A stretch of 64,000 nucleotides of DNA from Lysobacter sp. MMG2 (GTDB taxonomy: Bacteria > Pseudomonadota > Gammaproteobacteria > Xanthomonadales > Xanthomonadaceae): positions 62,001 through 126,000 of the forward strand of contig NZ_JAERQY020000002.1 of assembly GCF_016735495.2 (NCBI RefSeq), written 5' to 3'. Each line of letters begins with the position of its first letter. The first letter of the stretch is position 1. Both the position numbers and the translations under genes were made by a program. Positions 1 through 9,790 of this stretch are shown here, one piece after another. The notes beneath the pieces were generated by a model, which saw only the letters and a list, made by a program, of their open reading frames with translations, was not told where the DNA came from and did not search any database.

Positions 1-2
1 GG

Positions 3-737
3 GAAGGCGTGCTGCGCGGCGCTTCGATGGTGTTCTTCGCCTACATCGGTTTCGAGGCGGTGTCGGTCGCCGCGCAGGAATCGCACAAGCCGCAGCGCGA
101 CCTGCCCATCGGCATGCTCGCCTCGCTCGCCATCTGCACGGTGCTCTACATCGCGATGGCCGCGGTGATGACCGGCCTGGTGCCGTTCTACCAGCTGGGC
201 ACGGACGAGCCGGTGGTGACCGCCGTCGCCGCGCACCCGGAGCTGGGCTGGTTGCGCGTGGTGGTCGAAATCGGCGCGCTGATCGGCCTGTCGTCGGTGG
301 TGCTGGTGATGATCATCGGCCAGCCGCGCATCTTCATGATCATGGCGCGCGACGGCCTGTTGCCGCCGGTGTTCACCAAGATCCACCCCGAGTACCGCAC
401 GCCGCACATCAACACGGTCATCACCGGCATCGGCATCGCCCTGCTGGCGGCGCTGTTCCCGCTGGACGTGCTGGGCGAGCTGACCTCGATGGGCACGCTG
501 ATCGCCTTCGCCGCGGTCTGCGGCGGCGTGCTGATCCTGCGCCGCACCCAGCCGGACCTGCCGCGTCCGTTCCGCATTCCGGCGGCGTGGCTCATCTGCG
601 GCGCGGGCATCCTCAGCTGCCTGGCGCTGCTGTCGACGATGACCGCGCACAACTGGTTCCTGATGGCGGTGTGGACGATCGGCGGCTTCCTGATCTACTT
701 CCTGTACGGCTACCGCCACAGCCGCATGCACGGCTGA
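3..737 (+). CDS. Amino acid permease (APC superfamily), C-terminal part; 5' end outside window
   Basis: This is the C-terminal 244 codons of an inner-membrane amino acid transporter; the frame is open to the left edge, so the start lies upstream. The visible part opens with the APC-type stretch FFAYIGFEAVSVAAQE followed by PQRDLPIG, which is typical of the cationic amino acid transporter (CAT) branch. It then has about six hydrophobic segments with short loops and ends in a cytoplasmic tail rich in Arg and His. Substrate cannot be read from this half alone; cationic or neutral amino acids are likely for the family. It is followed by a bidirectional terminator. Confidence 0.9.
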   Translation, partial: EGVLRGASMVFFAYIGFEAVSVAAQESHKPQRDLPIGMLASLAICTVLYIAMAAVMTGLVPFYQLGTDEPVVTAVAAHPELGWLRVVVEIGALIGLSSVVLVMIIGQPRIFMIMARDGLLPPVFTKIHPEYRTPHINTVITGIGIALLAALFPLDVLGELTSMGTLIAFAAVCGGVLILRRTQPDLPRPFRIPAAWLICGAGILSCLALLSTMTAHNWFLMAVWTIGGFLIYFLYGYRHSRMHG

Positions 738-759
738 CGGTTCTGCTGCGGGGACAACG

Positions 760-791
760 AAAAAGGGCGCCCTCGCGGCGCCCTTTTTTTT
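760..791. terminator. Bidirectional rho-independent terminator
   Basis: The stem AAGGGCGCC / GGCGCCCTT with a 5-base loop is flanked by an A run on the left and a run of eight T on the right. It can therefore end transcription of the permease on the plus strand and of the HiPIP gene on the minus strand. It lies between the two convergent stop codons. Confidence 0.85.
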
Positions 792-822
792 GTGGGTCGG
801 CATCGCCTTCCCGATCGCCGCT

Positions 823-1173
823 TCAGGCCTTCTTCGCCCAGGCCGTGCACCACCCCTTCGCCGACACCGTGTTCTGCGGAAACATCTGGCACGGCCCGGA
901 CGGCTCGCCCTTGGCACCCTTGTAGAAGTTGCAGTTCGCGCAGCTGCTGCCGGGCTTGAAGAGGGCGTGCTTCACCGTCGCCGCGTTGTCGGTATAGGCC
1001 AGGGCCTTGGCGAGGGCGTTGTCGGGCGTGAGCCGGGGCAGCGTCGCGGCGGTCGCGGGCTTCGCGGCCGGCGAGGCCGCCTGGCGGGCCACCGCTTCCG
1101 TTCCCAAGGCCGCCATCGCGATCAGCGCCGCCTTGCCGAGAAAGCGTCGCCTCGAAGGGTCATGAGCGTTCAT
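823..1173 (-). CDS. High-potential iron-sulfur protein (HiPIP)
   Basis: A 116-residue periplasmic electron carrier. The N-terminus has a twin-arginine signal (RRRFLGK at 8-14, then an Ala-rich hydrophobic stretch), as expected for a cofactor folded in the cytoplasm and exported by Tat. Four cysteines at 78, 81, 95 and 109 in the pattern C-x2-C-x13-C-x13-C, with GPCQMFP and GWCTAW around the last two, are the [4Fe-4S] ligands of the HiPIP family. It is monocistronic and divergent from mtnB. HiPIPs shuttle electrons to terminal oxidases or other periplasmic acceptors; the partner is not visible here. Confidence 0.93.
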   Translation of the reverse strand: MNAHDPSRRRFLGKAALIAMAALGTEAVARQAASPAAKPATAATLPRLTPDNALAKALAYTDNAATVKHALFKPGSSCANCNFYKGAKGEPSGPCQMFPQNTVSAKGWCTAWAKKA

Positions 1174-1289
1174 GGGCCACCTCCACGGGCGGGAGTATCC
1201 GAGCGCGAAGGTAGGCCGGCGTGAGGGTGAACGCCCTCCGCCCCGATCCGGTAACCCGGCCTTTCCCGAGGGTCCGCTACACTTTCCCC

Positions 1290-1928
1290 ATGAACCACAC
1301 CCTCCCCTACGACCCCCAGCGCCTGGCGCATTGCGCCGGGGAGATCATCGTGAACGTGCGCGAGCTGTCGGCGCTGGGCTGGACGCCGGCGACCAGCAGC
1401 AACTTCTCGCGCCGGATGGACGCGGCCAACATCGCCATCACCGTCTCCGGCCGCGACAAGGGCAAGCTGACCGAGGCCGACATCATGGTCGTGGACCTGG
1501 ACGGCCAGCCGGTCGCGACCAGCCAGAAGTCCTCCGCCGAGACGCTCCTGCACACCCAGCTCTACAAGCGCTTTCCGGAGATCGGCTGCGTCCTGCACAC
1601 GCACTCGATGGTCCAGACCGTCGCCTCGCGCCTGTACGCCGGGCCCGGCCATGTGCATCTGGAGGGCTACGAGCTCTTGAAAGCCTTCGCGGGCAACACC
1701 ACCCACGAAACGAGCGTCGAACTTCCCGTCCTGCCCAACAGCCAGGACATGCACACGCTGGCCGCGCAGGTGGATTGCCTGCTGGATCGCCAGCAGATGT
1801 GGGGTTACCTGATCGACGGCCACGGCCTCTATGCCTGGGGCCGCGACATGCCCGAAGCCCGCCGCCACCTGGAAGCATTCGAATTCCTGCTCGGCTGCGA
1901 GCTTGAACTGAGGAGACTGCAGCGATGA
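1290..1928 (+). CDS. mtnB: Methylthioribulose-1-phosphate dehydratase
   Basis: 212 residues, class II aldolase fold. It dehydrates 5-methylthioribulose 1-phosphate to 2,3-diketo-5-methylthiopentyl 1-phosphate in the methionine salvage pathway. Zinc ligands are His103 and His105 (LHTHS) and His178 (DGHGLYAWG); Glu84 fits the catalytic acid. The ATG at 1290 was preferred to an in-frame codon at 1221, because homology begins only a few residues after this Met. The stop overlaps the mtnD start in ATGA, so the two are translationally coupled. The order mtnB-mtnD-mtnC is standard for gammaproteobacteria. Confidence 0.95.
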   Translation: MNHTLPYDPQRLAHCAGEIIVNVRELSALGWTPATSSNFSRRMDAANIAITVSGRDKGKLTEADIMVVDLDGQPVATSQKSSAETLLHTQLYKRFPEIGCVLHTHSMVQTVASRLYAGPGHVHLEGYELLKAFAGNTTHETSVELPVLPNSQDMHTLAAQVDCLLDRQQMWGYLIDGHGLYAWGRDMPEARRHLEAFEFLLGCELELRRLQR

Positions 1929-2482
1929 GCCGCCTGCGCATTTTTTCCGAGAACGACCCGTCCAACCCGCGCCTGTCCACCGCCGACCACGCCGAGATGG
2001 CGTCGGAGCTGGGCAAGATCGGGGTTGCCTTCGAACAGTGGCAGGCCAACGCGCCGGTCGCGCCGGGCGATGCGCCCGAGAAGATCATGGACGCCTACCG
2101 TGCCGACATCGACCGCCTCGTCGCGCAGCACGGCTTCAAGACCGTCGACGTGGTGAGCATCGCGCCGGACAACCCGCAGCGCGAGACGATGCGCACCAAG
2201 TTCCTCGACGAGCACTTCCACAAGGAAGACGAAGTGCGCTTCTTCGTCGCCGGCTCCGGCTTGTTCAGCCTGCACGTCAACGGCGAGGTGTACGAGGTGA
2301 AGTGCGAGCAGGGCGACCTGATCGCCGTGCCCGACAGCACCACGCACTGGTTCGACATGGGCCCGGAGCCGAGCTTCATCGCCATCCGCTTCTTCACCGA
2401 ACCGGACGGCTGGGTCGGCCATTTCACCGGCACCGACATCGCCCAGCGTTTCCCGCGCTACGAGAAGGGCCAGGCGGGCTGA
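1925..2482 (+). CDS. mtnD: Acireductone dioxygenase
   Basis: 185 residues, cupin fold. It oxidises acireductone (1,2-dihydroxy-3-keto-5-methylthiopentene) to the keto acid precursor of methionine and formate (iron form), or to methylthiopropionate, formate and CO (nickel form). The metal ligands are visible as His97, His99, Glu103 and His141 (HFHKEDE and TTHW), one residue offset from the Klebsiella enzyme. The start overlaps the mtnB stop by four bases. Confidence 0.96.
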   Translation: MSRLRIFSENDPSNPRLSTADHAEMASELGKIGVAFEQWQANAPVAPGDAPEKIMDAYRADIDRLVAQHGFKTVDVVSIAPDNPQRETMRTKFLDEHFHKEDEVRFFVAGSGLFSLHVNGEVYEVKCEQGDLIAVPDSTTHWFDMGPEPSFIAIRFFTEPDGWVGHFTGTDIAQRFPRYEKGQAG

Positions 2483-2508
2483 GGCCCGCCGACGTCCGTC
2501 ACGCCGCC

Positions 2509-2528
2509 ATCCCCGCGCACGCGGGGAT
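2509..2528. repeat. Short REP-like hairpin between mtnD and mtnC
   Basis: The inverted repeat ATCCCCGC / GCGGGGAT with a 4-base loop is a short relative of the REP palindromes seen elsewhere in the window. It sits in the 106-base mtnD-mtnC spacer and could shift the relative expression of the two genes. Confidence 0.5.
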
Positions 2529-2588
2529 CAGCGCCTTCCGCCGCGCCGAACGCGCGTGCGAACGCCCGCCCCCCGAACACCGAGCCCC

Positions 2589-3287
2589 ATGACCGTCCGC
2601 GCCATCCTCACCGACATCGAAGGCACCACCAGCAGCATCTCGTTCGTCAAGGACGTGCTGTTCCCTTACGCGCGCCGCGCCCTGCCCCGCTTCGTCGCCG
2701 CGCGCGGCAAGGAGCCGGGCGTGCGCAAGTGGCTGGACACCGTCGCCGCCGAAAACGGCGGCATGTGCGAGGACGCGATGATCGTCGAGGTCCTGCAGGG
2801 CTGGATCGACGAGGACCGCAAGCACACCGCGCTCAAGGCGCTGCAGGGCATGATCTGGGCCGACGGCTACAAGAGCGCGGACTTCACCGCGCACATCTAC
2901 CCTGACGCGGCCCCGGCCCTGCGCAAGTGGCACGCCGCCGGCCTGCCGCTGTACGTGTACTCCTCCGGCAGCGTCCCGGCGCAGCGCCTGTTCTTCGGTC
3001 ATAGCGACGCGGGCGATCTCACCTCGCTGTTCTCCGGCTGGTACGACACCGAGATCGGCGGCAAGCGCGAGGCGCAGAGCTACCGCAACATCGTCGAATC
3101 GATCGGCATTCCGGCGGGGGAGATCCTGTTCCTGTCCGACGTCGTCGAGGAACTCGATGCCGCGCGCGAAGCCGGCTTGCAGACGGTGTTGATCGATCGC
3201 CTTGAGGACTATCCGACGCCACGTGTTGGCGAGGCGACGCATGGGCACACTCGCGTGGATTCGTTTGCGGGCATCGCGATCGGCTGA
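2589..3287 (+). CDS. mtnC: Enolase-phosphatase E1 (acireductone synthase)
   Basis: 232 residues, HAD superfamily. One enzyme enolises and then dephosphorylates 2,3-diketo-5-methylthiopentyl 1-phosphate, giving the acireductone used by MtnD. HAD motif I is [11 protein letters not shown] (Asp9, Glu11), motif II is YSSGS, and motif IV is [12 protein letters not shown]; this pattern is specific for the MtnC branch. The start at 2589 (MTVRAILTD) fits the family; an in-frame Met 11 codons upstream adds only a low-complexity Pro/Arg stretch. Confidence 0.95.
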   Translation: MTVRAILTDIEGTTSSISFVKDVLFPYARRALPRFVAARGKEPGVRKWLDTVAAENGGMCEDAMIVEVLQGWIDEDRKHTALKALQGMIWADGYKSADFTAHIYPDAAPALRKWHAAGLPLYVYSSGSVPAQRLFFGHSDAGDLTSLFSGWYDTEIGGKREAQSYRNIVESIGIPAGEILFLSDVVEELDAAREAGLQTVLIDRLEDYPTPRVGEATHGHTRVDSFAGIAIG

Positions 3288-3310
3288 GCCGGCCGGCTTG
3301 CCCTCTGATC

Positions 3311-3588
3311 CGTCATCCCGGCGAAGGCCGGACCCAGGCTCGTGGTGCACGGGCACTCCCTCTCGGGTGAACCGCCCCACCGTCATTCCCGCGAAGGCGG
3401 GGGCTTATGGGCCGCCGCACGGCGGCACCCTCCAGGGACTTTTCATGCTTTCCCTGGTGTCTGTGCGTAGCAACAGCAAGATGGATAGTGCCGCCGTGCG
3501 GCGGCCCAAAAGATCCAGCTTTCGCTGGAATGACGTGACGTTGCGGAGAGTGTGACAGCCTGGGTCCCGGCCTTCGCCGGGATGACGG
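3311..3588. repeat. Composite REP island with inverted ends
   Basis: This gene-free stretch holds four REP copies. The outer pair is inverted: CGTCATCCCGGCGAAGGCCG from 3311 and its mirror CCTGGGTCCCGGCCTTCGCC from 3559. Inner copies lie at 3381-3400 and 3514-3535, and there is a GCCGCC-rich palindrome between them. An island of the same architecture lies at 55400-55650. No protein gene is supported here; open frames across the palindromes read HPGEGRDPG-like peptides, a known annotation artefact. Confidence 0.75.
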
Positions 3589-3645
3589 CTCCTCATCGCA
3601 TCGCCTGGATGGTGGGCACAGGCGACGACGACCGCAACGTCGGCC

Positions 3646-4230
3646 TCAAGCGTGGATCTTCTCCCCCCGCTCCATCATCCCGACGAACTTCTCCACCCGC
3701 GCCGCCTTCGTCTCCGGCTTCTTCGCCGTATGCACGCGCCAGCAGAACGCGTAGCGATTTGCGCCGTCGAGCGATTCAAAGAACCTGCGCGCCTTCGCAT
3801 TCTTCTTCAGTGCCGCGGCGAGTTCCGGCGGGCATTCCATGCCGCTGGCGGCGTGGTACGCAGCAGCCCAGCGACCGTCTGCCTTCGCCGCATCCACTTC
3901 GCGCAGTCCGGCCGGTTGCATGCGGCCGTCCGCGACCAGCTTCTCCACCTTGCCGACGTTGATCTTCGACCACAGGCTCTTCGACCTGCGCGGCGTGAAG
4001 CGCTGCAGGAAATACTGCTCGTCGCAGGCGCGCTTGAGGCCGTCGATCCAGCCGTGGCACAGCGCCACGTCCAGCGCCTGCGCGTACGTCACCGACGTCA
4101 CGCCCTGGTCCTTCTTGGCGATTTTCAGCCACGCACCCGGCGCATCGCGATGCGCTGCAAGCCACTTCTCCCAGGCGGCTTCCGTCTTGAACAGTTTGAT
4201 CGGCAAGTCGGTCGGCAGCTCGGCAGGCAT
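3646..4230 (-). CDS. YdeI/OmpD-associated family protein
   Basis: 194 residues, soluble, no signal peptide. The sequence matches the small YdeI/OmpD-associated family: an N-terminal AAWEKWLAAH segment, then LDVALCHGWIDGLKRACDE and FTPRRSKSLWSKIN with KVEKLVADGRMQPAG, and a C-terminal helical part. Members are annotated as bacteriocin-protection or DUF1801-like proteins, but the biochemical role is not established. It starts five bases after the stop of the phosphoesterase upstream, so the two are probably co-transcribed. Nothing visible links their functions. Confidence 0.8.
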   Translation of the reverse strand: MPAELPTDLPIKLFKTEAAWEKWLAAHRDAPGAWLKIAKKDQGVTSVTYAQALDVALCHGWIDGLKRACDEQYFLQRFTPRRSKSLWSKINVGKVEKLVADGRMQPAGLREVDAAKADGRWAAAYHAASGMECPPELAAALKKNAKARRFFESLDGANRYAFCWRVHTAKKPETKAARVEKFVGMMERGEKIHA

Positions 4231-4235
4231 GGCGG

Positions 4236-5825
4236 CTACTCCGTGGCGTCGTCCAGACGATAGCGCGTCTGCGCGCGCTGCTCACCCTGCCAGCGATCGA
4301 ACGCGCGCACTTCGATGCGGTGCTCGCCCGCAGCAAGGTCCGTCGGCAGCGTGCCGCGCCACAGATGCGTCGACGGATCGGCCTCCGGCGCCCGGTCGAA
4401 GCCGCGCAGCGCGTCGGCGGCATCGTCGGCGACGTTCTCCGCCAGCAGCACCGGATCGGGCTGGTCCACGCGCTTCATCGGCTTCCAGTCGCCGCCGTCG
4501 ATGCGGTACTCGACGCGGCTGTCGGCGTCGCCCATGTAGACGTTCGCGAACACACCGAAGGCCGGCCACGCACCGCGGCGCAACACTTTCGGTGCGTGCA
4601 AGCCAATCGCATCGTCCTTCGCGCCGCGCGCCACCTGGTAACGCAACGAATACGAACCGTCCGCACGGAACGTCGCCCATGCGAAGCCGTTCGGCGTGCC
4701 GTCGCTCATCATCGTGTCCGGGATACCCTTCGCATCCTTCACGCCCGACCAGAACGCACCGCAGGTCGCGCCGACGTTGTACTCGTGCAGCGGTTGCGCA
4801 CCGTGCCAGCCGGTCGACGCATCGTGGTGGTAGTGGCGCTGGTTATGCGTGTGTGCGCTGAGCAGCAACACGTTCTGACGATCCTGCAGCAGCGCGAACA
4901 GACGCTCGCGATCGGCGCGACGGAAGCTTTCCACGCCGGGGACCGGTTCGAAGAACGGAATGTGCGCCGAGATCACCACGCGCCGCGTCTTCGGCACCGT
5001 CGCCAGGTAGGCTTGGAGAAAGGCGAACTGGTCTTCGCGCAGGCCACCGACATACGACGGCTTCTTCGCCGGCTGGTAGACCACGTCATCGAGCACGATG
5101 AAGCTCGCCTGCGGTTCCTCCCACGCATAACTGTCAGGGCCGAACACGTTGCGGAAGCCGAGCAGCGCGTCCTCGTCGCGCGTCGCGTCGAAGTCCAGGT
5201 CGTGATTGCCCGGCACGTGCAGCCACGGCACGCCGAGCTGCGCGGTGACGCGGTTGACGTCGGGATACAGGCTCAGATCGTCGTTCACGATGTCGCCCAG
5301 GCTGATTCCCAGGCGCGCGGCATGACGGCCCACCAGCGGCTGCACGATGTCGCGCTCGTAATAACCCACGTCCGTGCGGTTCTTCGGCTGCGGATCGCCG
5401 AAGACCAGCATCTCCAGGTCGCCCTTGCTCGCCGGGCGCGCGCGCAGCGCGAAGTCGTACGACGATGCGGGCGTCGTCGCCGCGATGCCGCCGAAGCGCA
5501 ACGCGGGCGATCCCTGCGGGAACAGGTGATGCCAGAACAGCGGCAGGCCGTTCGCGCCGGTCGCCGTCGCGTACTGCGGAGGCTTGACGACGAACAGCGT
5601 GCTGCCCTCGCGCATCGGCAAGGTGTAGCGGCCCTGTGCATCGGTGATCGCCAGCTCGCGGCCGTTCGACACCTTCACGCCGGCGATGCCGCGCTCGCGC
5701 GCCTCGCGCTGGCCGTTGCCGTTCGCATCATCGAAGACGATGCCGACGACGCTGGCCTGTGCGGCGACGTCGGTGGCGACCAGGGCCAGCAGGGCGGACA
5801 GCAGGACGGAGGACGCGTGCGGCAT
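4236..5825 (-). CDS. Secreted calcineurin-like phosphoesterase
   Basis: About 529 residues starting at MPHASSVLLS; an in-frame Met at 5849 would add eight residues. A Sec signal peptide ends near DVAAQA. It is followed by an SdrD/CNA-B-like beta domain (DDANGNGQREARERGIAGVKV). The metallophosphatase domain then shows GDPQ, GDIVNDD, GNHDLD, SAHIPF and SAHTHNQ, the five dimetal motifs. A C-terminal beta domain of about 180 residues completes the family architecture. Probable periplasmic or exported phosphohydrolase of unknown substrate. It heads a two-gene unit with the YdeI-like gene. Confidence 0.88.
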   Translation of the reverse strand: MPHASSVLLSALLALVATDVAAQASVVGIVFDDANGNGQREARERGIAGVKVSNGRELAITDAQGRYTLPMREGSTLFVVKPPQYATATGANGLPLFWHHLFPQGSPALRFGGIAATTPASSYDFALRARPASKGDLEMLVFGDPQPKNRTDVGYYERDIVQPLVGRHAARLGISLGDIVNDDLSLYPDVNRVTAQLGVPWLHVPGNHDLDFDATRDEDALLGFRNVFGPDSYAWEEPQASFIVLDDVVYQPAKKPSYVGGLREDQFAFLQAYLATVPKTRRVVISAHIPFFEPVPGVESFRRADRERLFALLQDRQNVLLLSAHTHNQRHYHHDASTGWHGAQPLHEYNVGATCGAFWSGVKDAKGIPDTMMSDGTPNGFAWATFRADGSYSLRYQVARGAKDDAIGLHAPKVLRRGAWPAFGVFANVYMGDADSRVEYRIDGGDWKPMKRVDQPDPVLLAENVADDAADALRGFDRAPEADPSTHLWRGTLPTDLAAGEHRIEVRAFDRWQGEQRAQTRYRLDDATE

Positions 5826-5896
5826 GGCGGGACTCGGGCGCGGGACCACGCGATTATCGGCCGGTCCCGTGTCCGCCGGAAGTCGCGCGTTGTGCT

Positions 5897-6523
5897 TCAG
5901 CCAGCGTGACGCGCCTTCAGCAGGGCCTCGACGTCGGCCAGCCCCAGCCCGCGCGCGCGCAGCAGCACGAGCAGGTGGTAGAGCAGGTCGCCGGCTTCGC
6001 CAAGCAGGTCCTCCTCCGACTGCGCCACCGCGGCCAGCGCGGTCTCCACGCCCTCCTCGCCCACCTTCTGCGCGATGCGGCGCACGCCACCGTCGAACAG
6101 GCGTGTGGTGTAGCTGTCGGCCGGTCTTTCGCGATCGCGTCGCGCCACCAGCGCATCGAGTTCACGCAGGAACGAGCCGGTCGCGCCCGGTGCGCTGGGG
6201 AAGCAGCTCTCGCGACCGAGATGGCACGTGGGCCCGTGTGGCCTGGCCGTCACCAGCAGCGTGTCGCCGTCGCAGTCCACGTCCAGCGCGACCAGGTCGA
6301 GGTAGTGCCCCGACGTCTCGCCCTTTACCCACTGCGTCTGCCGGCTGCGGCTGAAGAAGGTGACATGGCCGCTTTCGATCGTCGCACGCAGCGCCGCGAC
6401 GTCCATGTAGCCGAGCATCAGCACGCGCAGCGTGTCGGCGTCCTGCACGACGGCCGGGATCAGGCCGCCCTGCTTTTCCCAGGCGAGCGAATCGACCGCG
6501 CTCACCGTCGGATCAACCGACAT
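5897..6523 (-). CDS. hisIE: Bifunctional phosphoribosyl-AMP cyclohydrolase / phosphoribosyl-ATP pyrophosphatase
   Basis: 208 residues. It carries out steps two and three of histidine synthesis. The HisI half (about 1-115) has the metal motif DVDCDGD and the distal [10 protein letters not shown] cysteines. The HisE half (about 120-208) has [12 protein letters not shown] and the helical [16 protein letters not shown] segment. Its start overlaps the end of hisF by 11 bases. It is the last gene of the his operon; I see no strong terminator before the divergent-origin gene at 5825. Confidence 0.96.
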   Translation of the reverse strand: MSVDPTVSAVDSLAWEKQGGLIPAVVQDADTLRVLMLGYMDVAALRATIESGHVTFFSRSRQTQWVKGETSGHYLDLVALDVDCDGDTLLVTARPHGPTCHLGRESCFPSAPGATGSFLRELDALVARRDRERPADSYTTRLFDGGVRRIAQKVGEEGVETALAAVAQSEEDLLGEAGDLLYHLLVLLRARGLGLADVEALLKARHAG

Positions 6524-7289
6524 CACGCACCTCGATGCCCTGCGCCCGCAGGTGCCGCTTGAGTTCGGGAATGGCCACCGCTCCGGAATGGAACACGCTC
6601 GCCGCCAGCGCCGCGTCCACGTCGGCCTCGCGAAACACCTCGGCGAAGTCGTCGATCGCACCCGCGCCGCCGGAAGCGACCAGCGGCACGTCGCACCGCT
6701 CGCGAACCGCGCGCAGTTGCTCGATGTCGTAGCCCTTGCGCACGCCGTCGCTGCCCATGCAGTTGAGGACGATCTCCCCGGCTCCGCGTTCCTGGGCCTC
6801 GACGACCCAGTCGAGCGTGCGTTGCGGCAACGCACGCGTGCGCGAGGGATCGCCGGTGTACTGGCGCACGCGCCACTGCCCGTCTTCGTCGCGCAGGCTG
6901 TCCACGCCCACGACGACGCATTGCACGCCGAACGCGTCGGCGATTTCGCCGATCAGCGCCGGGCGTTCCAGCGCTGGCGTGTTGATCGACACCTTGTCGG
7001 CGCCGGCGTGGAGCACCGCACGTGCGTCCTCGACGGAGCGGATACCGCCGGCCACGCAGAACGGCACGTCGATCACGCGCGCCACGCGCTCGACCCATTG
7101 CCGGTCCACGCTGCGCCCCTGCGGGCTCGCGGTGATGTCGTAGAACACCAGTTCGTCCGCGCCTTCGTCGCGATAGCGCAGCGCCAGTGCCACGATGTCG
7201 CCCATGTCGACGTGATCGCGGAAGCGCACGCCCTTCACGACGCGTCCGTCGCGCACGTCCAGGCATGGCACGATGCGGCGACTCAGCAT
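6513..7289 (-). CDS. hisF: Imidazole glycerol phosphate synthase, cyclase subunit
   Basis: 258 residues, (beta/alpha)8 barrel. Together with HisH it converts PRFAR and ammonia to IGP and AICAR. The two catalytic aspartates are Asp11 ([13 protein letters not shown]) and Asp130 (VVVGVD), the same numbers as in studied HisF enzymes. The start overlaps the hisA stop by seven bases and the stop overlaps hisIE by 11. Confidence 0.97.
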   Translation of the reverse strand: MLSRRIVPCLDVRDGRVVKGVRFRDHVDMGDIVALALRYRDEGADELVFYDITASPQGRSVDRQWVERVARVIDVPFCVAGGIRSVEDARAVLHAGADKVSINTPALERPALIGEIADAFGVQCVVVGVDSLRDEDGQWRVRQYTGDPSRTRALPQRTLDWVVEAQERGAGEIVLNCMGSDGVRKGYDIEQLRAVRERCDVPLVASGGAGAIDDFAEVFREADVDAALAASVFHSGAVAIPELKRHLRAQGIEVRDVG

Positions 7290-8035
7290 TCGCGCACCTC
7301 GCGCAGCGCTTCGTCGAGCGCGAAGTGGCCCTCGATCAGCGCCTTGCCCAGCACCGCACCGGCACAACCGGCGCGACGCGTGGATTCGATGTCGTCGATG
7401 TCGCGCACACCACCGGATGCCTGCACGTGCACCTCCGGTGCCAGCTCCGCCAGGTGGCGGTACAGCGCGAGGTTCGGGCCGGACAGCATGCCGTCGCGTG
7501 CAATGTCGGTGCACAGCAGGTGGCGCAGGCCGCCGTCGGCGAAGCGGCGCACCAGCGGCTCCAACGACGCACCGCTGTCCTGCGTCCAGCCGGCGGTCGG
7601 CAGGCGCCATGCGCCGCTCGCGTCCTGCCGCGCATCGAGCGCCACGGTGATGCGTTGCGCGCCGAAGCGCGCGATCCAGCCGAGTACGCGCTCGGGTTCG
7701 CGCACGGCCAGCGAGCCCACGACGACGCGCTCGGCGCCGGCTTCGAGGATCAACGCCACATCGTCCTCGCCGCGCACGCCACCGCCGGTCTGCACGCGCA
7801 GCCCGGTTGCGGCCACGATGTCGCGCACCAGCGTCCGCAAGGTGTAGCCACCTTCGCGCGCGGCGTCGAGGTCGACCAGGTGCAGCCAACGCGCACCCTG
7901 CTTCGCGTACTTCGTGGCCAGGTCCAGGGGGGGCGGCGCATAGCGCGTCTCGCGCTCGTAGTCGCCCTGGTTCAGCCGCACCACGCGTCCTTCGCGCACG
8001 TCGATGGCGGGATAGAGTTGGAAGTCCGTTGCCAT
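7283..8035 (-). CDS. hisA: Phosphoribosylformimino-AICAR-phosphate isomerase
   Basis: 250 residues with the ATG start chosen ([13 protein letters not shown]). A single barrel isomerising ProFAR to PRFAR; the acid pair sits in YPAIDVREG and CTDIARDGM. The start is uncertain: a GTG at 8065 lies in frame, overlaps the hisH stop as GTGA and is preceded by GGAGG four bases away, which would add ten residues. That coupled GTG start may well be the real one. Confidence 0.95.
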   Translation of the reverse strand: MATDFQLYPAIDVREGRVVRLNQGDYERETRYAPPPLDLATKYAKQGARWLHLVDLDAAREGGYTLRTLVRDIVAATGLRVQTGGGVRGEDDVALILEAGAERVVVGSLAVREPERVLGWIARFGAQRITVALDARQDASGAWRLPTAGWTQDSGASLEPLVRRFADGGLRHLLCTDIARDGMLSGPNLALYRHLAELAPEVHVQASGGVRDIDDIESTRRAGCAGAVLGKALIEGHFALDEALREVREC

Positions 8036-8061
8036 CGCGGACGTTGCAGCAGTCGTCGCGT

Positions 8062-8664
8062 TCACGCGGCCTCCATTGCGATGAAATTCGAGAGCAGGCG
8101 CTGGCCGGCCGCGGCCGATCGCTCGGGGTGGAACTGCGCGCCGAAGCAGCGCCCGCGCCCGGCGATCGCGGTGAAGCCGATGCCGTAGTCGCTGCGCGCC
8201 AGGGTGTCGGCGGTCAACGGGGCGGCGAAGCTGTGCACGAAGTAGGCCCATTCGCCTTCGTCGATGCCTTCCAGCAGCGGCGATGCCTTCTGCAATCGAA
8301 GCCGGTTCCAGCCCATGTGCGGAACACGCACCCCGGCATGGGCGGGAATGCGCTCGATACGGCCGGGCAACAGCCCCAGCCCTCCGACTCCGCCTTCTTC
8401 CGAGGACTCGTAAAGCAACTGCATGCCCAGGCAGATGCCGAGCAGCGGTGCCTCCAGCGCGCGGATCGTGTCGACGAGATCGAGTTCGTGCAATCGCTGC
8501 ATCGCCGGTGTCGCCGCGCCCACGCCGGGCAGGATCACGCGCGGCGCGTTGGCGATGGTGTCAGCGTTTGCACTCAGCACGGCGCGTGCGCCGATGCGCT
8601 CCAGTGCGTAGCGCACCGAACCGATGTTGCCGCCGCCCCAGTCGATGAGGACGACGTCGGTCAT
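8062..8664 (-). CDS. hisH: Imidazole glycerol phosphate synthase, glutamine amidotransferase subunit
   Basis: 200 residues, class I glutaminase. It hydrolyses glutamine and channels ammonia to HisF. The nucleophile is Cys78 in [14 protein letters not shown]; His179 and Glu181 (QFHPER) complete the triad. It lies 46 bases after hisB and is probably translationally coupled to hisA. Confidence 0.97.
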   Translation of the reverse strand: MTDVVLIDWGGGNIGSVRYALERIGARAVLSANADTIANAPRVILPGVGAATPAMQRLHELDLVDTIRALEAPLLGICLGMQLLYESSEEGGVGGLGLLPGRIERIPAHAGVRVPHMGWNRLRLQKASPLLEGIDEGEWAYFVHSFAAPLTADTLARSDYGIGFTAIAGRGRCFGAQFHPERSAAAGQRLLSNFIAMEAA

Positions 8665-8710
8665 GGCACTGCTCTCGGGTTCATTCGAATACCGCCGTCA
8701 TGCATGGGAA

Positions 8711-9790
8711 TCAGAGCGTGCCCTTCGTGCTCGGCAGCTCGTGGCCTTCGCGTCGCACCGCCTGGCGCAGTGCGCGCGCGACGGCCTTGAAGCAGGCTTC
8801 GACCTTGTGGTGGTCGTTCTCGCCTTGCACGCGAAGATTGAGGTTCAGGCCGGCGCCGTCGCACAGCGAGCGGAAGAAGTGCGGCACCAGTTCCGTCGGC
8901 AGGCCGCCGACGCGGTCACGGGCGAAGTCGCCTTCGAACACGAAGTACGGGCGCCCCGAGAAATCCAGCGCCGCGCTGGCCAGCGATTCGTCCATCGGCA
9001 GCGTGAAGCCGTAGCGACCGATGCCGCGCTTGTCGCCCAGGGCTTCACGCAGCGCCTGCCCGAATGCGAGCGCGCTGTCCTCGACGGTGTGGTGCTCGTC
9101 GATGTGCAGATCGCCTTCGCAGCGCAGTTCCAGCGCAAAACCGCCGTGCTTGCCGAGCTGTTCGAGCATGTGATCGAAGAAACCCAGTCCGGTGGTCACC
9201 TTCGGGTCGGCAACGCGGTCCAGGTCCAGCGCGACGTCGATGCGCGTCTCGCGCGTGTTGCGCGTGACGCGCGCGGTGCGCGGCGCGTCGGCCAGCGCAT
9301 GCGCGATGCCGCGCCAGTCCCACTCGCCGCCGAACTGTTCCGTGCGCAGCTGGAACGCACGGATGCCGAGGTTGCGGGCGAAGGCGGTGTCGGTGTCGCG
9401 ATCGCCGACCATCGCCGAGCGCGACCAGTCGATGCCGCGATCGCGCAGCAACGGCAGGGCCAGGCCGATGCCGGGCTTGCGCGTGGGCGCGTTCTCCGCC
9501 GGCAGGCTGCGGTCGATGAGCACGTCGCGGAAGACGATGCCCTGGCTTTCGAAGACCTGCATCATCAGCGCGTGCGGCCCGTCGAAGTCCGCCTGCGGGA
9601 AGGCGTCGCTGCCCAGGCCGTCCTGGTTGGTGACCATCACGAACTCGTAGCCGGCGTCGCGCAGGCGCAGCATCGCCGGGATGACGCCCGCGACGAAGCG
9701 CAGCTTGTCGAAGCGGTCGATCTGGAAATCGCCCGGCTCCTCGATGAGCGTGCCGTCGCGGTCGACGAACAGGATGGGCGTGGCGCTCAT
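8711..9790 (-). CDS. hisB: Bifunctional histidinol-phosphatase / imidazoleglycerol-phosphate dehydratase
   Basis: 359 residues, the fused HisN-HisB form usual in gammaproteobacteria. The N-terminal HAD phosphatase (about 1-165) starts with FVDRDGT (Asp10, Asp12) and contains VTNQDGLG. The C-terminal dehydratase (about 170-359) has [14 protein letters not shown] and DEHHTVED metal-binding motifs and a second HHKVEA near the end. The start overlaps the hisC stop as ATGA. Confidence 0.97.
   Translation of the reverse strand: MSATPILFVDRDGTLIEEPGDFQIDRFDKLRFVAGVIPAMLRLRDAGYEFVMVTNQDGLGSDAFPQADFDGPHALMMQVFESQGIVFRDVLIDRSLPAENAPTRKPGIGLALPLLRDRGIDWSRSAMVGDRDTDTAFARNLGIRAFQLRTEQFGGEWDWRGIAHALADAPRTARVTRNTRETRIDVALDLDRVADPKVTTGLGFFDHMLEQLGKHGGFALELRCEGDLHIDEHHTVEDSALAFGQALREALGDKRGIGRYGFTLPMDESLASAALDFSGRPYFVFEGDFARDRVGGLPTELVPHFFRSLCDGAGLNLNLRVQGENDHHKVEACFKAVARALRQAVRREGHELPSTKGTL

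Noticed and set aside
1174-1289. Possible SAM-type riboswitch before mtnB
   Set aside because: The spacer is only 116 bases and no conserved SAM aptamer elements are visible.
3311-3588. CRISPR array
   Set aside because: Units are inverted palindromes with irregular spacing, not direct repeats with unique spacers.
3405-3596. Short open frame giving an HPGEGRDPG-type peptide
   Set aside because: It is a translation of the REP palindromes, a repeated artefact in such genomes, with no ribosome binding site.
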